In this document: positions 9,101 through 17,207 of the stretch, piece after piece
How the letters are laid out: every line of letters starts with the position of its first letter
Position numbering within the stretch: the stretch's first letter is position 1
Assembly: GCA_025201845.1 (NCBI GenBank)
Contig: MU604094.1
Span: 2,846-28,855, forward strand
From: Martensiomyces pterosporus
Lineage: Eukaryota > Kickxellomycota > Kickxellomycetes > Kickxellales > Kickxellaceae
Length of the DNA stretch: 26,010 nucleotides
Reading direction: 5' to 3'
Position numbers and translations under genes: made by a program
The notes under the pieces: model-generated
Told to the model about the DNA's origin: nothing
What the model saw: the letters and a program-made list of their open reading frames with translations, nothing else
Database searches by the model: none

Positions 9101-12100
9101 GTCACTGGGGTTGGATTCCAGGCGGTCAGTCGACAAGAGCCGCGGCCAGATGGCTGAGTCTGCGCCCTTGGACATCATGATGATGCGGCCGTCGGGACAC
9201 CTGTAGATGACGGACATGCGCTTGCGTGCGCTGGAGAACTCAAGCACGTCGAGGACCTCGTAGTTGCCCAGCCGGTCGGTATGGTCGGGCGCCGGCACGC
9301 CGCGATCAAAGCTCTCCTCCTTCTCCCCGCCGTCTGCAGCCGCCACTGCTTCGCCACTGCCCGACGACCCCACATGCAATGTCGTCGACGCGCCCTCGGG
9401 ACTGCTCCCCGGCGATGCCGATCGGCCATTCCTCAGCGACTGCTTGGCGTTGCCGCTGGAAGGAGGGGTGCCGTCAATCAGCGCACTGTTGAAGTCCCTC
9501 ATCCGCTCCGACGCCACCACTCTCAGCTGGACCAGCGGCCCCGCCCTGTTGTTCATCACATACCCGAGCTCCGCAGCCGCCGCCACCAGGGCCTTCTCGT
9601 CGGGCGATGTTGCCTGGTACCCGGTGATCCTTCCCGTGAGGGGGTCTCTGTCGGGCTGGACGGTGTGGCAGAGGGCGATGCACCGGAGGAACCACTCAGC
9701 GCGGCTTCTGAACACCTCGGTGGGCGGCGCAAAGCTGTCCATTATAGTGCGTGAGGACGGAAGCGCGAGCAGGTCGGAGGTGGGCGCGTCCTCGTTGGCC
9801 GTGGTGTGCAGGCGGGGGTCGTCGCCGTCAGGTGCGATGAGGTCGGGGTCGGCATCCGTGCCGTCCTGGGACGCCTCCTCCTCTATGGCGTACTCATCCA
9901 TGCTGCTGTCGTTCTGCAGGGCGTCGCTGCCAAGGACGGCGGGTGCAGGGCCCACCAGGTCGCTGGGCAGTGCGGAGGCGTTATTGAGCAGCGGCGCCAC
10001 TGACGATTTCTGTCTCCTGTGGTGGCTGCCACGGGCCATATCCATCTGGCTGGATGCAGCAGCGGACGACCTGAGGACAGATGCCGAGAGCCCGCGCGAG
10101 TGTCTGGGGAACGTCACGCCCGACGTATTGGCGCGGTTAGTCACTGCCAGCTGCTGCAGGGTCCGCGACCCCGGGGCATGTGCGATGGGGTGCTGCACCA
10201 GCGGCGGCAGACTCTGCTGGCGCTTGTGGTGGCCGAACACCTGCGCGCGGAACAGCGACGGCGACTGACGGCCGGTCGAGCTGGGCGACGGAGACCCAGG
10301 CCGCAGGAACGACAGCGCGGAGCCGCTGCGGCTATGCTTGCCCCTCCGCACGCTTTCCACTTCGGCATCCTCCTCTTCCTCCTCCTCGCCTGCCTCGCCC
10401 TTTTGCTCCTCCTCGTCGTTGCCGGCGGTTGGAGTATGTAGGCGGTCCAGGTCGATGTGCAAGTAGGAGAACCCGGCAACCATGACCGCACGCAGCTTCA
10501 TAATGTTCTCCGTCAGCGTGCCGGTCTTGTCGCTGAACACGTAGCGGACCATCCCCAAATCCTCGTTAATTGCAGTTGTATGCGCCTCTGCCTTCGTGTC
10601 CGTTTCTGCGTGGTACATGGACACGTCCTGCTGGATGAACCAGCACTGGAAGATCTTGACCGCCTCGAGCGTCACATACAGGGAGATGGGGATGAGGGAG
10701 TTCATCATGACAATGTAGCCGAAAATCAGCGCCGTTGCGGGCATGTGTACCCTGCCAAGATACCAATGCCCGCGTCTCTTGGTGTTGTTCCAGTGGATTC
10801 CCAGCGCCGAGAACACAAAGCACAAGATGAGCAGGATCAGGAACACAAGGATGACCACCCGGTTGGTGATTCGCTGAATCTGCGGTGCCTTTGTCCGCAC
10901 GTTGCGCGTGGCGTTGAGCCGCAGTCTCGTCTGCTCGCCCGAGTACACCACCTGCGCAAACACGTACGCCGTGTTTCTCAGCACAGAGCCGCGCAGAAGG
11001 ACCTGGTTGGGGGTCAGAGGGTACCGCTCGCCTCCAATCTCCATGTATCCCTCAAAGCTGTAGAGCTCAGCTGAGGGTGGCTCGACGTAGGTGAATGCAT
11101 TGAAGGCGGCCAGCTGCTCGGGAGTCTGGATCTCGGAGTTGGTGGCCTCCAGCGCCTGCTTCTGCTTCAGCGTGGTTTCGCCATCAAGCGCAGCGGTCTC
11201 GACGAAGCAGGTGCCGTCGAATCCGGAAGAGGCAATGACAACGCAGTCGGCGGGGATCCACTCGTCCTTGGAGATCATCAGCAGGTCGCCCACCTGCACG
11301 TTCTCCCAGCGCTTCTTCTTCCACCGACAGCTCATGTTCTCGGGCAGTGGGTTCAGGGGGGGCTCGGCGTCGTCGGCGACGGGCATCTCCTCGACGACGT
11401 CGTTGAACGCCACCATGGGACCCCGACGCTTGGGCGGCTCCGGCGACGGCGTGTTGGTGGCGCCCAGTCTGGACGGCTGGCGCTGGTGTGTCAGCTGGCG
11501 TGAGGCGAACAAAGGAGTGCCGAGGTCGTTCATTGATGTGGCAACGCTGGCCTGCAGGTTGACAGAGTCCCAGCCCGAGCCCCGACCAATGTCGACAATG
11601 GCGCTGCCGTCGTCGCCCTCCAAGTTGGCCGCAGTGCTCTGTCTCATGTTCCCGTGCTGGTTACTTCGCCAACTCCGCAAGCTGATCACGCCACGGTTGA
11701 GCTTCCTCCGCAGTGTGGCCTCCGACACCCCACCTGCCTCCTCGTCACCCCCGCCGTCCTCCACGCCTGACGCCGACCCGCTAGCGTTGGCGCCGCCAGG
11801 GTGCTCATCCTCGTCATCCGAGTCCTCCATTTCCCTCTGCTTTCTTCGCTTCTCGGCCATCCGCGACAGTATGGACTCCTTCACCGTTGACCCAACCCGC
11901 AGAGTGGAGCCGGCCCACCGCCGGGCACCATCGAGGGTATTGCGCCCGATATCGTGGAAGCTCTGCGAGCTCCTCATGCGGAAGCTGTGGATGCTCTGGG
12001 ATCCCCTGTGCCTGAGGTCCCTGAACCTGAACGACAGCCTCTCCCTGTCGTGCACCTTGACTTTGAGCACTCGCGTGCGCTGCGTGTTTTCGGCGTGGTC

Positions 12101-13477
12101 CATCCGGTGTCGCCGCAAGTCATCGAACCCTTCGTGCGCGATCGAGAGGCTGATAAAGATGCACAGGGGCAGGACCGTGCTCCATCGGCCGGTGGTGGAC
12201 CATCCGGGGACCTGCTGCAGCGCGGCAATGAAGAGGAAGTACACATTGGCCACCTTGGAGAACTGCGCTGCCAGCTGGGCCGGGAGGAAGGTCACGACGT
12301 TGTAGCGCGCAGTCGAGATTGCGTTTTTCGGGTAGTCGTAGGACACCTCGTAGTGCACGCGCTTGGTCAAGGAGGCCGGGACTGTGATTACTTCGTCTGG
12401 GTACCGCATCCGCTGTGCGAATGAGTGGCCACCGACCCAGTCGTCCGACGCCGGGTCTAGGAAGAACCCGGGCATGGGGATGGCTATTACGGAATCGGAA
12501 GCGCTGGTGCAGGGCAGAGGGATGTCCACGGGCAGATTCTCGGCGTCAGCCGGCGATCCGCTGCCGGCACTCAGCACAGGTGACAAGCATGCTTCCGGGG
12601 CGATGGCCGACGGTCTGCGTGACAGCGCGCTCTGCACCGACGACCCTGTGTGAGGCGCCTCGTGGGTGCTGCCAACGGACGGGTGCCGCGAAACACCCTC
12701 CTCCTGCGACTTGCTATGTGACAGGTCGTTGAGCCGGAATGCGCCGAGCAGATCCGCCGAAACCCTAGCGGATGAGGAAGGCGGGTTGGCCACGAACGGG
12801 TTGTACTCTCTGGACCCGTGTCTCGACAGGCCCGTGGGGATCGACCCGTGGCTGTACCGCCTCCGTCTCCTCACCGCCGCCGCGTCCCTCATAGTGTCTA
12901 CCACGCTCCTGCCAAGGACTCCAGCTGCTGTTCCTCCCTGCGCTGCGCCATCCTCGTGTGCAGTCAGCGGTATATCCTCCTGCTTTGGCTGGTGCTGCTG
13001 CTGCTGTGCCAGCGCCCGCGGATCCATCATGCGCAACACACGAGCGGTGACGCTGCGCAGACGGCCGTAGTGCGGAACCTTGGTCATCTTCCCGCTCTGC
13101 ACCCCGCCGCTGCTAACGGGGAAAAGGGGTGTGAACGGCTGGCGGCTTCCCGCTATGTCGGCAGTCTGCGGGACCCCCACGATGGAGGGGTGTCGGAAGG
13201 TCTGGCGCTCGCCGCCAATGGGCGCCGAGGTGGGTGACGGCGGCATGCTCTGCGACCCGCCCATGTTGGTGTGCCGCACGCGCCGCGTGTCGATTGGCGG
13301 CAGGTCGACCACGGGCTGCCTGCGCTGCCGCAAATTCGAATGCCCAGCGCCTGCCGCGTGCCTGGTGCTGAGGCGGTGCCTCGGCATGTCGTGGGGCCCC
13401 GCAGCGGCGGGTGTAGTCTCTTCTAAGCGCCTGCTCTTCGCTGCTGCCTCCTTGCTCGCACTGCTGTTAGTAGGCAT
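6191..13477 (-). CDS. DNF3: Giant P4-type ATPase, Dnf3-like phospholipid flippase
   Basis: One uninterrupted frame of 2428 residues runs from ATG 13477 to TAG 6191. It has the full P4-ATPase set: TM1-2 near residues 404-453 with the PGWSTTG motif, DGET at 765-768, TM3-4 near 872-942 with PISL, the phosphorylation site DKTGTLT with Asp983, the nucleotide-binding motifs SPDEKALV (about 1290) and SKGAD (about 1436), MLTGDK (about 1728), GDGGND at 2101-2106 and six C-terminal membrane segments (about 2130-2390). P4-ATPases move phospholipids from the outer or lumenal to the cytosolic leaflet at the Golgi, endosome or plasma membrane, with a Cdc50-type partner. The STTG and FDDLRRHR segments favour Dnf3 over Drs2 or Dnf1/2. 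It is far longer than usual family members. Ser/Glu/Gly-rich insertions interrupt the A, P and N domains and the N-terminus extends about 380 residues. All catalytic motifs are intact. Confidence 0.93.
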   Translation of the reverse strand: MPTNSSASKEAAAKSRRLEETTPAAAGPHDMPRHRLSTRHAAGAGHSNLRQRRQPVVDLPPIDTRRVRHTNMGGSQSMPPSPTSAPIGGERQTFRHPSIVGVPQTADIAGSRQPFTPLFPVSSGGVQSGKMTKVPHYGRLRSVTARVLRMMDPRALAQQQQHQPKQEDIPLTAHEDGAAQGGTAAGVLGRSVVDTMRDAAAVRRRRRYSHGSIPTGLSRHGSREYNPFVANPPSSSARVSADLLGAFRLNDLSHSKSQEEGVSRHPSVGSTHEAPHTGSSVQSALSRRPSAIAPEACLSPVLSAGSGSPADAENLPVDIPLPCTSASDSVIAIPMPGFFLDPASDDWVGGHSFAQRMRYPDEVITVPASLTKRVHYEVSYDYPKNAISTARYNVVTFLPAQLAAQFSKVANVYFLFIAALQQVPGWSTTGRWSTVLPLCIFISLSIAHEGFDDLRRHRMDHAENTQRTRVLKVKVHDRERLSFRFRDLRHRGSQSIHSFRMRSSQSFHDIGRNTLDGARRWAGSTLRVGSTVKESILSRMAEKRRKQREMEDSDDEDEHPGGANASGSASGVEDGGGDEEAGGVSEATLRRKLNRGVISLRSWRSNQHGNMRQSTAANLEGDDGSAIVDIGRGSGWDSVNLQASVATSMNDLGTPLFASRQLTHQRQPSRLGATNTPSPEPPKRRGPMVAFNDVVEEMPVADDAEPPLNPLPENMSCRWKKKRWENVQVGDLLMISKDEWIPADCVVIASSGFDGTCFVETAALDGETTLKQKQALEATNSEIQTPEQLAAFNAFTYVEPPSAELYSFEGYMEIGGERYPLTPNQVLLRGSVLRNTAYVFAQVVYSGEQTRLRLNATRNVRTKAPQIQRITNRVVILVFLILLILCFVFSALGIHWNNTKRRGHWYLGRVHMPATALIFGYIVMMNSLIPISLYVTLEAVKIFQCWFIQQDVSMYHAETDTKAEAHTTAINEDLGMVRYVFSDKTGTLTENIMKLRAVMVAGFSYLHIDLDRLHTPTAGNDEEEQKGEAGEEEEEEDAEVESVRRGKHSRSGSALSFLRPGSPSPSSTGRQSPSLFRAQVFGHHKRQQSLPPLVQHPIAHAPGSRTLQQLAVTNRANTSGVTFPRHSRGLSASVLRSSAAASSQMDMARGSHHRRQKSSVAPLLNNASALPSDLVGPAPAVLGSDALQNDSSMDEYAIEEEASQDGTDADPDLIAPDGDDPRLHTTANEDAPTSDLLALPSSRTIMDSFAPPTEVFRSRAEWFLRCIALCHTVQPDRDPLTGRITGYQATSPDEKALVAAAAELGYVMNNRAGPLVQLRVVASERMRDFNSALIDGTPPSSGNAKQSLRNGRSASPGSSPEGASTTLHVGSSGSGEAVAAADGGEKEESFDRGVPAPDHTDRLGNYEVLDVLEFSSARKRMSVIYRCPDGRIIMMSKGADSAIWPRLLSTDRLESNPSDTSFKPKPAAAEGVPLRRTLSRPSAAYLHSRNSSMASSSNMESADIFAGRTTGPSSLTPGIAYPARTASRLGDGSWFASGDGASNAGPGESHRLRMPLGLFDDFDGASDDSEDDGAKKMTAASTPQRGTPSHRRAVSDAQLSLLSEASSMVDAQGQLEVPNSFEAPTREEEEWARGRALEALHQFSTEGLRTLAYAHKDIPPHIYEAWHQRYVAATTALANRQKQIEAVCEEIEGDLLLTGISAIEDRLQAGVPETIFKLRRAGIRVWMLTGDKVETAINIAKSCRLIDTEVVEMTKLDPADLEESKDKMVLLVLQSTTDYEALDKIISQALLAVQSMSMSVDERFERRSKMEKLMRGMKKFGNKLNPQRLVRRHGKDSRHRAAEDTAGPSVGDAGHGTLQPPLWQTSNTKPTDYLDMPIGQATEIGWADDTVPGTPRLPSELHTETPATLAVFDDEATDRDSDEAGTVPQSRSRGISQPMLSASSRRERAVSAATTTVSQEQQRQRLLTSSSASSERASDATEANGGGVPENDPPMGSKDGALSGGKISDGASLAVVIDGETLAALEQYQPQGLLDKFLSLGTLCDAVICSRVSPSQKALVVHNMRVRCEGGTGEKKQKHWNPLVDLLTHNNDNYAVTLAIGDGGNDIAMIQEAHVGIGIAGQEGLQASRAADFSIGQFRFLQKLLLVHGRWSYVRVSMFIMGTFYKCMAFYTTQLIFQFYTGFSGTSVFETWTLSMYNTLFSILPVLVVGIFEQDLLPDTLLAYPELYRDMGPRNHLFTVPLFIRRVVVIGILHSIIAAYFPFATNLFLGREASSNDLYITGFVVYGIMVLIVTFKIAYVDVRRWVVFSHISVVLTLALWFGWNGVLNHVYHRSPADGYYVLGVFRALAKKGTFWFQWIIFVAVALCLNVLILIVYTIRDPVEHRIMSWVAFERKREHRRHRRERRAWLAAKGLWESRGRRREHSHIN

Positions 13478-14842
13478 GGTGAGCAACGTGTACTGAACCC
13501 CCGCTTATAGAGGGGGAGGGCTTCTATGTGGAGTGTGTGCGAAATATGAATTTGCTGACTTTTTCCGGAACAAGGGTAGTATGCCCCCGAAGGGTTCTAG
13601 AATGACAACGTAATAATATAAAAATCTATTATGTAAAGGAAGAAGGCGGAAGGAGAGGGAACAGGGGCGGCTTGGGCCACTCGTCAAAGCATTTAAATAA
13701 GTGGTGAATGCGGGGAAGGGCAAGGTGCTGGGTCCTGAATGGGGGGGATCGTGTTTTTTTACTGTGCTTCTTGCTGTCCAACCCACACAAAAAAGCACTA
13801 TTGCTCCCCGGCCACGCAAAAATCCATGCCCAACCGCTCGTCTTCCACAAAAAGTACACCCTCTGGAAATCAGAGCGTTTCAGCGCTGTTCTAGGTCGTG
13901 CTGTGTACACTTTGGCCTGGTATATTAAAAGTGATAGACGCGCCCATCACACTTGCGCACATACATTTCCTTTTTCTTCGCTGCGGTGTGGTGGTGGATC
14001 AAGCTTTCGAGTTTCCTGCCTTTTATGCCTCGAACCTCCATGTCCTCCCGTAGACAACCCCTAGGGTTAAATCTTCTTCGTCCGGCGAGGAAGATCTATA
14101 TTTAGAATTCCCACAAGCTTTACCTGCTGGCAGCATCTTCCATCCGCGCTTCGTGTAGAGCTACTCATCGCTCTGTCTGCCTCCGCCACCGCCTGCCGCG
14201 TTTCTCTGGAGATGCATGCTACTTTGCTGCTGCCAAGGGAATGTTCCTTCCTAGCCACAGCACCCTTTTGCCTAGAGGGCGGATAAGCCAAGAATGCGGT
14301 GTATGCATGACAGGAATTTTTCTTGCAAAAACCAACTCCCCCGTTCTTGCACCAAGACAGCCTGCTCTGCAGGAGGCGGATACAATCAAGTCCCCCACTC
14401 TCGGCAAAGGCATGGTGGCTATTCGTCTGCCAATGGCTGACGCACACATATACGACTTGATATTAGCCCGGGACCCATGTGGTTCCGTGTATACAACTCT
14501 CCATCACCCGACCAAGCATCTCTTTGTCCTGGCCAGACTGCCAATTCAGGTTCTGCGGCCTTCCGCTTATTGCGCCGAGAGCAGCCAAGCACCGCTTCTC
14601 CACGTCAGCTGGGTGTAAGATAAAGGCGCCTGCAAGAATTGCCTGTGTTTTCTGCACCAAGAAATTATGCACGCGACAAATACATTTGCAGAGAAACCCG
14701 CAAAATTTACAGGATCACCAGGCAGAGAGCCAAGCAAAAAAAAAAAAAGACAGCCTGTGTATTTGTAAAACATGTGGAGGGAATGTAGATAGAGAAGCAC
14801 TGTGGAAAGGGGAAAGTGGAAAAGTCGACTGAAACACCTCGT
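13478..14842. other. Flippase promoter region, no convincing gene
   Basis: This is the 5' flank of the flippase and the 3' flank of the NDUFB8-like gene. Frames of about 125 codons occur on both strands (14241-14618 plus, 14067-14447 minus), but neither has recognisable domains and they overlap each other. A hairpin lies at 14071-14095 and an A13 run at 14736-14748. Confidence 0.5.
14071..14095. repeat. Hairpin, 10-bp stem
   Basis: ATCTTCTTCG at 14071-14080 pairs with CGAGGAAGAT at 14086-14095 with one wobble pair, around a TCCGG loop. It could be a structured RNA or protein site; no function is assigned. Confidence 0.45.
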
Positions 14843-15570
14843 TTACGCCGAAGCCTCCTCGATCGAGTCTGCAAGAGTGCGGGTCTACACACAAACACGC
14901 CAGACACACACGATATATGCGCGCATATATTTTCAGTACCCAGAACACGGCCAAGCGTTGTCGCCACATGCATACACACACATGCACATATATACAGATT
15001 TCTCTGCGCCAAAAAAAACTGCAGTGCACTTACAGGGACACCGCCAAGCTCCTCCTTGAGTCCATTCGGATAGAACGCGCGCACCTACACCAAATACAAA
15101 ACAGCAACTGCGGCACTGCCATCAGCAAACAGCCCCTTGTCTCCAGTCCATCCACCACACACAAAAGGCAACAGTAAAGCACATACGTAGGGAGTCTCCA
15201 GCCTGGTCTTCGCGATCACATAGTACGCCGACCCAATGGTGACAATAACTCCGGCCCACATCTTCAGCACCTGCCTCCATCCAGGCGACCAATACTGCGT
15301 GGGCGCCCACATGTTGAAGATCTCGTCCTGCTCCTGAATCGGCTCGCCGAAATTACGCCGCATCTGCCTATCCCACCACCCTCTCTGGGACCTCTCCTCC
15401 GCAAACTTCTGAGGCAAATTGGGGTAGTCGCCGATTTGGGGCTCGGGGTCGACATAGTACTTGTTCTTGTACTGTGACGATTGGAACCGGGCGCCAACAA
15501 CGGAGCGAGCCACGAGGAGCTTGCTGGTCGAATGGACCTGGCCGGCCGTGCGGAGCAACGCGCGATTCAT
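14843..15570 (-). CDS. NDUFB8: Mitochondrial complex I NDUFB8-like subunit, three exons
   Basis: The exons are 15570-15187, 15084-15034 and 14884-14843, giving 158 residues. Intron 1 (15186-15085, 102 bp) has a GTATGT donor and GTGTAG acceptor. Intron 2 (15033-14885, 149 bp) has GTAAGT and TGTGTAG. Both are phase 0, and the third exon ends in TAA. Residues 1-32 look like a mitochondrial presequence (MNRALLRTAGQVHSTSK, many Arg/Ser, no acids). The segment YYVDPEPQIGDYPNLP (38-53) and RRNFGEPIQEQDEIFNMWAP fit the B8 (ASHI) accessory subunit of NADH:ubiquinone oxidoreductase. One membrane helix lies near 101-122. The spliced C-terminus reads YPNGLKEELGGVP and then TRTLADSIEEASA. B8 sits in the distal membrane arm of complex I. 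The gene is divergent from SNF8 with a shared promoter. Confidence 0.85.
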
Positions 15571-15962
15571 TTTTTCACTGGTCGCTGGATTTATGTGGCT
15601 GTAGAGAAATAGAGAGGGGAATGGAAATACCGAAAAGCAGCCGCTGAATTGAGAAGCAAGAGCCGGGCGATAGGTCGACGCTGCCTTGCAGTTGGAGACC
15701 TGGCAGCGCGAAAGGTTCATCTCTGAGATAAAGGCCAGGCAGTCTGATCCCAATCAGGTCTGCATCTCCTGATTGACTAGATCAAGATTGCGACACGTGA
15801 TGCCTCACCTGGGCGTGCTGCTTGTGGGGCAGCTCTGACGTCAAAGACAGCAGCAGCCTGCTCCTGCAATTTGCTTTTTTTTTTTCTCCAAACGCCCTTG
15901 CTTTCTATCCCTGCATTTACACGCACATACTGTAATATTCCACCACTGCTTTAAACAACAAG
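15571..15962. promoter_or_regulatory. Divergent promoter between NDUFB8-like gene and SNF8
   Basis: These 392 bp separate two start codons that point away from each other. Perfect core sites are visible: CCAAT at 15750-15754 inside the dyad CTGAT-CCCA-ATCAG (15744-15757), the E-box CACGTG at 15794-15799 and the CRE palindrome TGACGTCA at 15836-15843. A T11 run lies at 15875-15885. CCAAT is the HAP-complex core that controls many respiratory genes in fungi, CACGTG is bound by Cbf1-type bHLH factors and TGACGTCA by ATF/CREB bZIP factors. Use of the sites here is an inference. Confidence 0.6.
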
Positions 15963-16940
15963 ATGCGGAAGGCTGTTGGAATCGCAGGTCTTCGGCGACA
16001 GGAGGCTGAGCGGGTAAGGCTGTTTGCAGTACGCGCGAGTGCTTGCATTGGTAGAAGCAGGCCACATGAGCAAGCGCTGCTCTGCTAACCCCAGCCCGCT
16101 GCTGCTGCTGCTGCTGCTGCTCTCTTTGAAAACTGTAGCTAGCACTCACAAAAAAGGGAACGGAGCTAGCGCAGAGGGAAATTTCAAAGGTAGGTGGCTG
16201 TATGCCTGCCTCTATTGCGTATCGTGGCCGCAGACACACAGGCGGTGTAAGATGCAGCTAAACCACGCCCACACAAGCATGATGACTGCCTGTAGCTTCA
16301 GGAGCAAATCACACTAATGCGGTCGAACCTCGAGGACTTTGTGCGTGAGCACCAGCGCGATATCCGCAACAACCCAGTGTTCCGCGTCCAAGTGCAGCGC
16401 ATGTGCCAGCTGATAGGCGTCGACCCCCTGGCATCGCGCAAGGGATACATGGCCGAGCTCTTGGGAGTGGGGGACTTTTACTGCGAGCTGGGTGTTCAGA
16501 TCATCGACGTGTGCGTGGCCACACGGTCACTCAACGGCGGGCTCATTGACCTTGATGAGCTGAGAGAGAGGCTGGTCAAGAGGCGGCTAAAGGGAAGCGA
16601 ACCCGTGGTGGAGGACGACATAAAGCGGGCCATCAAGCAGCTGGGCCCGCTGAAGGGCGGGTACAAGATTGTGACCTTTGGCGACAGGAAGATGGTGCAG
16701 AGCGTGGCCAGAGAGATGAACCCGGACCACTCGACAGTGCTTACACTGGCGCAGCACACAGGCAGGTTTGCTGTGGAGGACGTGAGGCTGGCGTTTGGCT
16801 GGGACCAGGAGAGGATTAATGCGTGTGTTGACGACATGCTGAGGTCAGGAATTGTCTGGGTTGATGACTGTGGGCCCTTGCAGCCGCCAGAGTTCTATGT
16901 GCCGGCATTCTTCTCCACCAACGGGCAAAGGCTGATTTAG
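15963..16940 (+). CDS. SNF8: ESCRT-II subunit Snf8 (Vps22/EAP30), three exons
   Basis: The exons are 15963-16013, 16139-16189 and 16302-16940, giving 246 residues, about the normal family length. Introns of 125 bp (GTAAGG...TGTAG) and 112 bp (GTAGGT...TTCAG) are both phase 0. The first two exons are 51 nt each and restore the conserved N-terminus: MRKAVGIAGLRRQEAER, then TKKGTELAQ, then EQITLMRSNLEDF. The long exon alone would start at an internal Met (16317) and miss about 39 residues. Conserved EAP30 blocks include NPVFRVQVQRMCQLIGVDPLA, LLGVGDFYCELGVQIIDVC and NGGLIDLDEL, followed by tandem winged-helix folds. Snf8 joins Vps25 and Vps36 in ESCRT-II, which sorts ubiquitinated membrane proteins at endosomes. 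Intron 1 carries CTAAC (16085-16089) as a candidate branch point. Confidence 0.93.
16098..16121. repeat. (GCT)8 repeat in SNF8 intron 1
   Basis: Eight perfect GCT units lie between the candidate branch point CTAAC and the acceptor at 16137-16138. Length changes would alter the branch-to-acceptor distance. Confidence 0.7.
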
Positions 16941-17207
16941 ATAGGTTGGCGGATGGAAGATTCTGCTCTTGTGGAGGCGAGGCAGCGCACATTTGCAGCA
17001 GTGTTCTCGTGCCTGTTTGTTTGGTTTTGAACAACATCAATCCAGTTGAATTAACGCATGAAAAGTGCAGGAAAGCGTGGAAAAAAAGAAACGATTACTC
17101 TCTAAGCAATACGGGCATTATCAGTGCAAGGAAACGCGCCATTGTCCATCAAGGACACTGGGCTGCTTTTCCTAAAAGATGCAACATGGGCCAGCGCTGG
17201 CAGGTCC
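16941..17207. other. Convergent 3' flanks of SNF8 and LPMO gene
   Basis: The SNF8 stop and the LPMO stop face each other across 267 bp. I see no gene or strong hairpin here. Confidence 0.5.

Noticed and set aside
9264..12305. Other long plus-strand frames opposite the flippase (for example 9264-10268 and 11091-12305)
   Set aside because: They are Ser- and Arg-rich shadows of the same gene with no recognisable motif.
14241..14618. 125-codon plus-strand ATG frame upstream of the flippase
   Set aside because: It has no recognisable domain, overlaps a similar frame on the other strand, and shows no intron or promoter that sets it apart from chance.
15085..15186. Read-through C-terminus of the NDUFB8-like protein
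   Set aside because: The frame after residue 128 no longer resembles the family, while GTATGT/GTGTAG splicing gives a family-like C-terminus.
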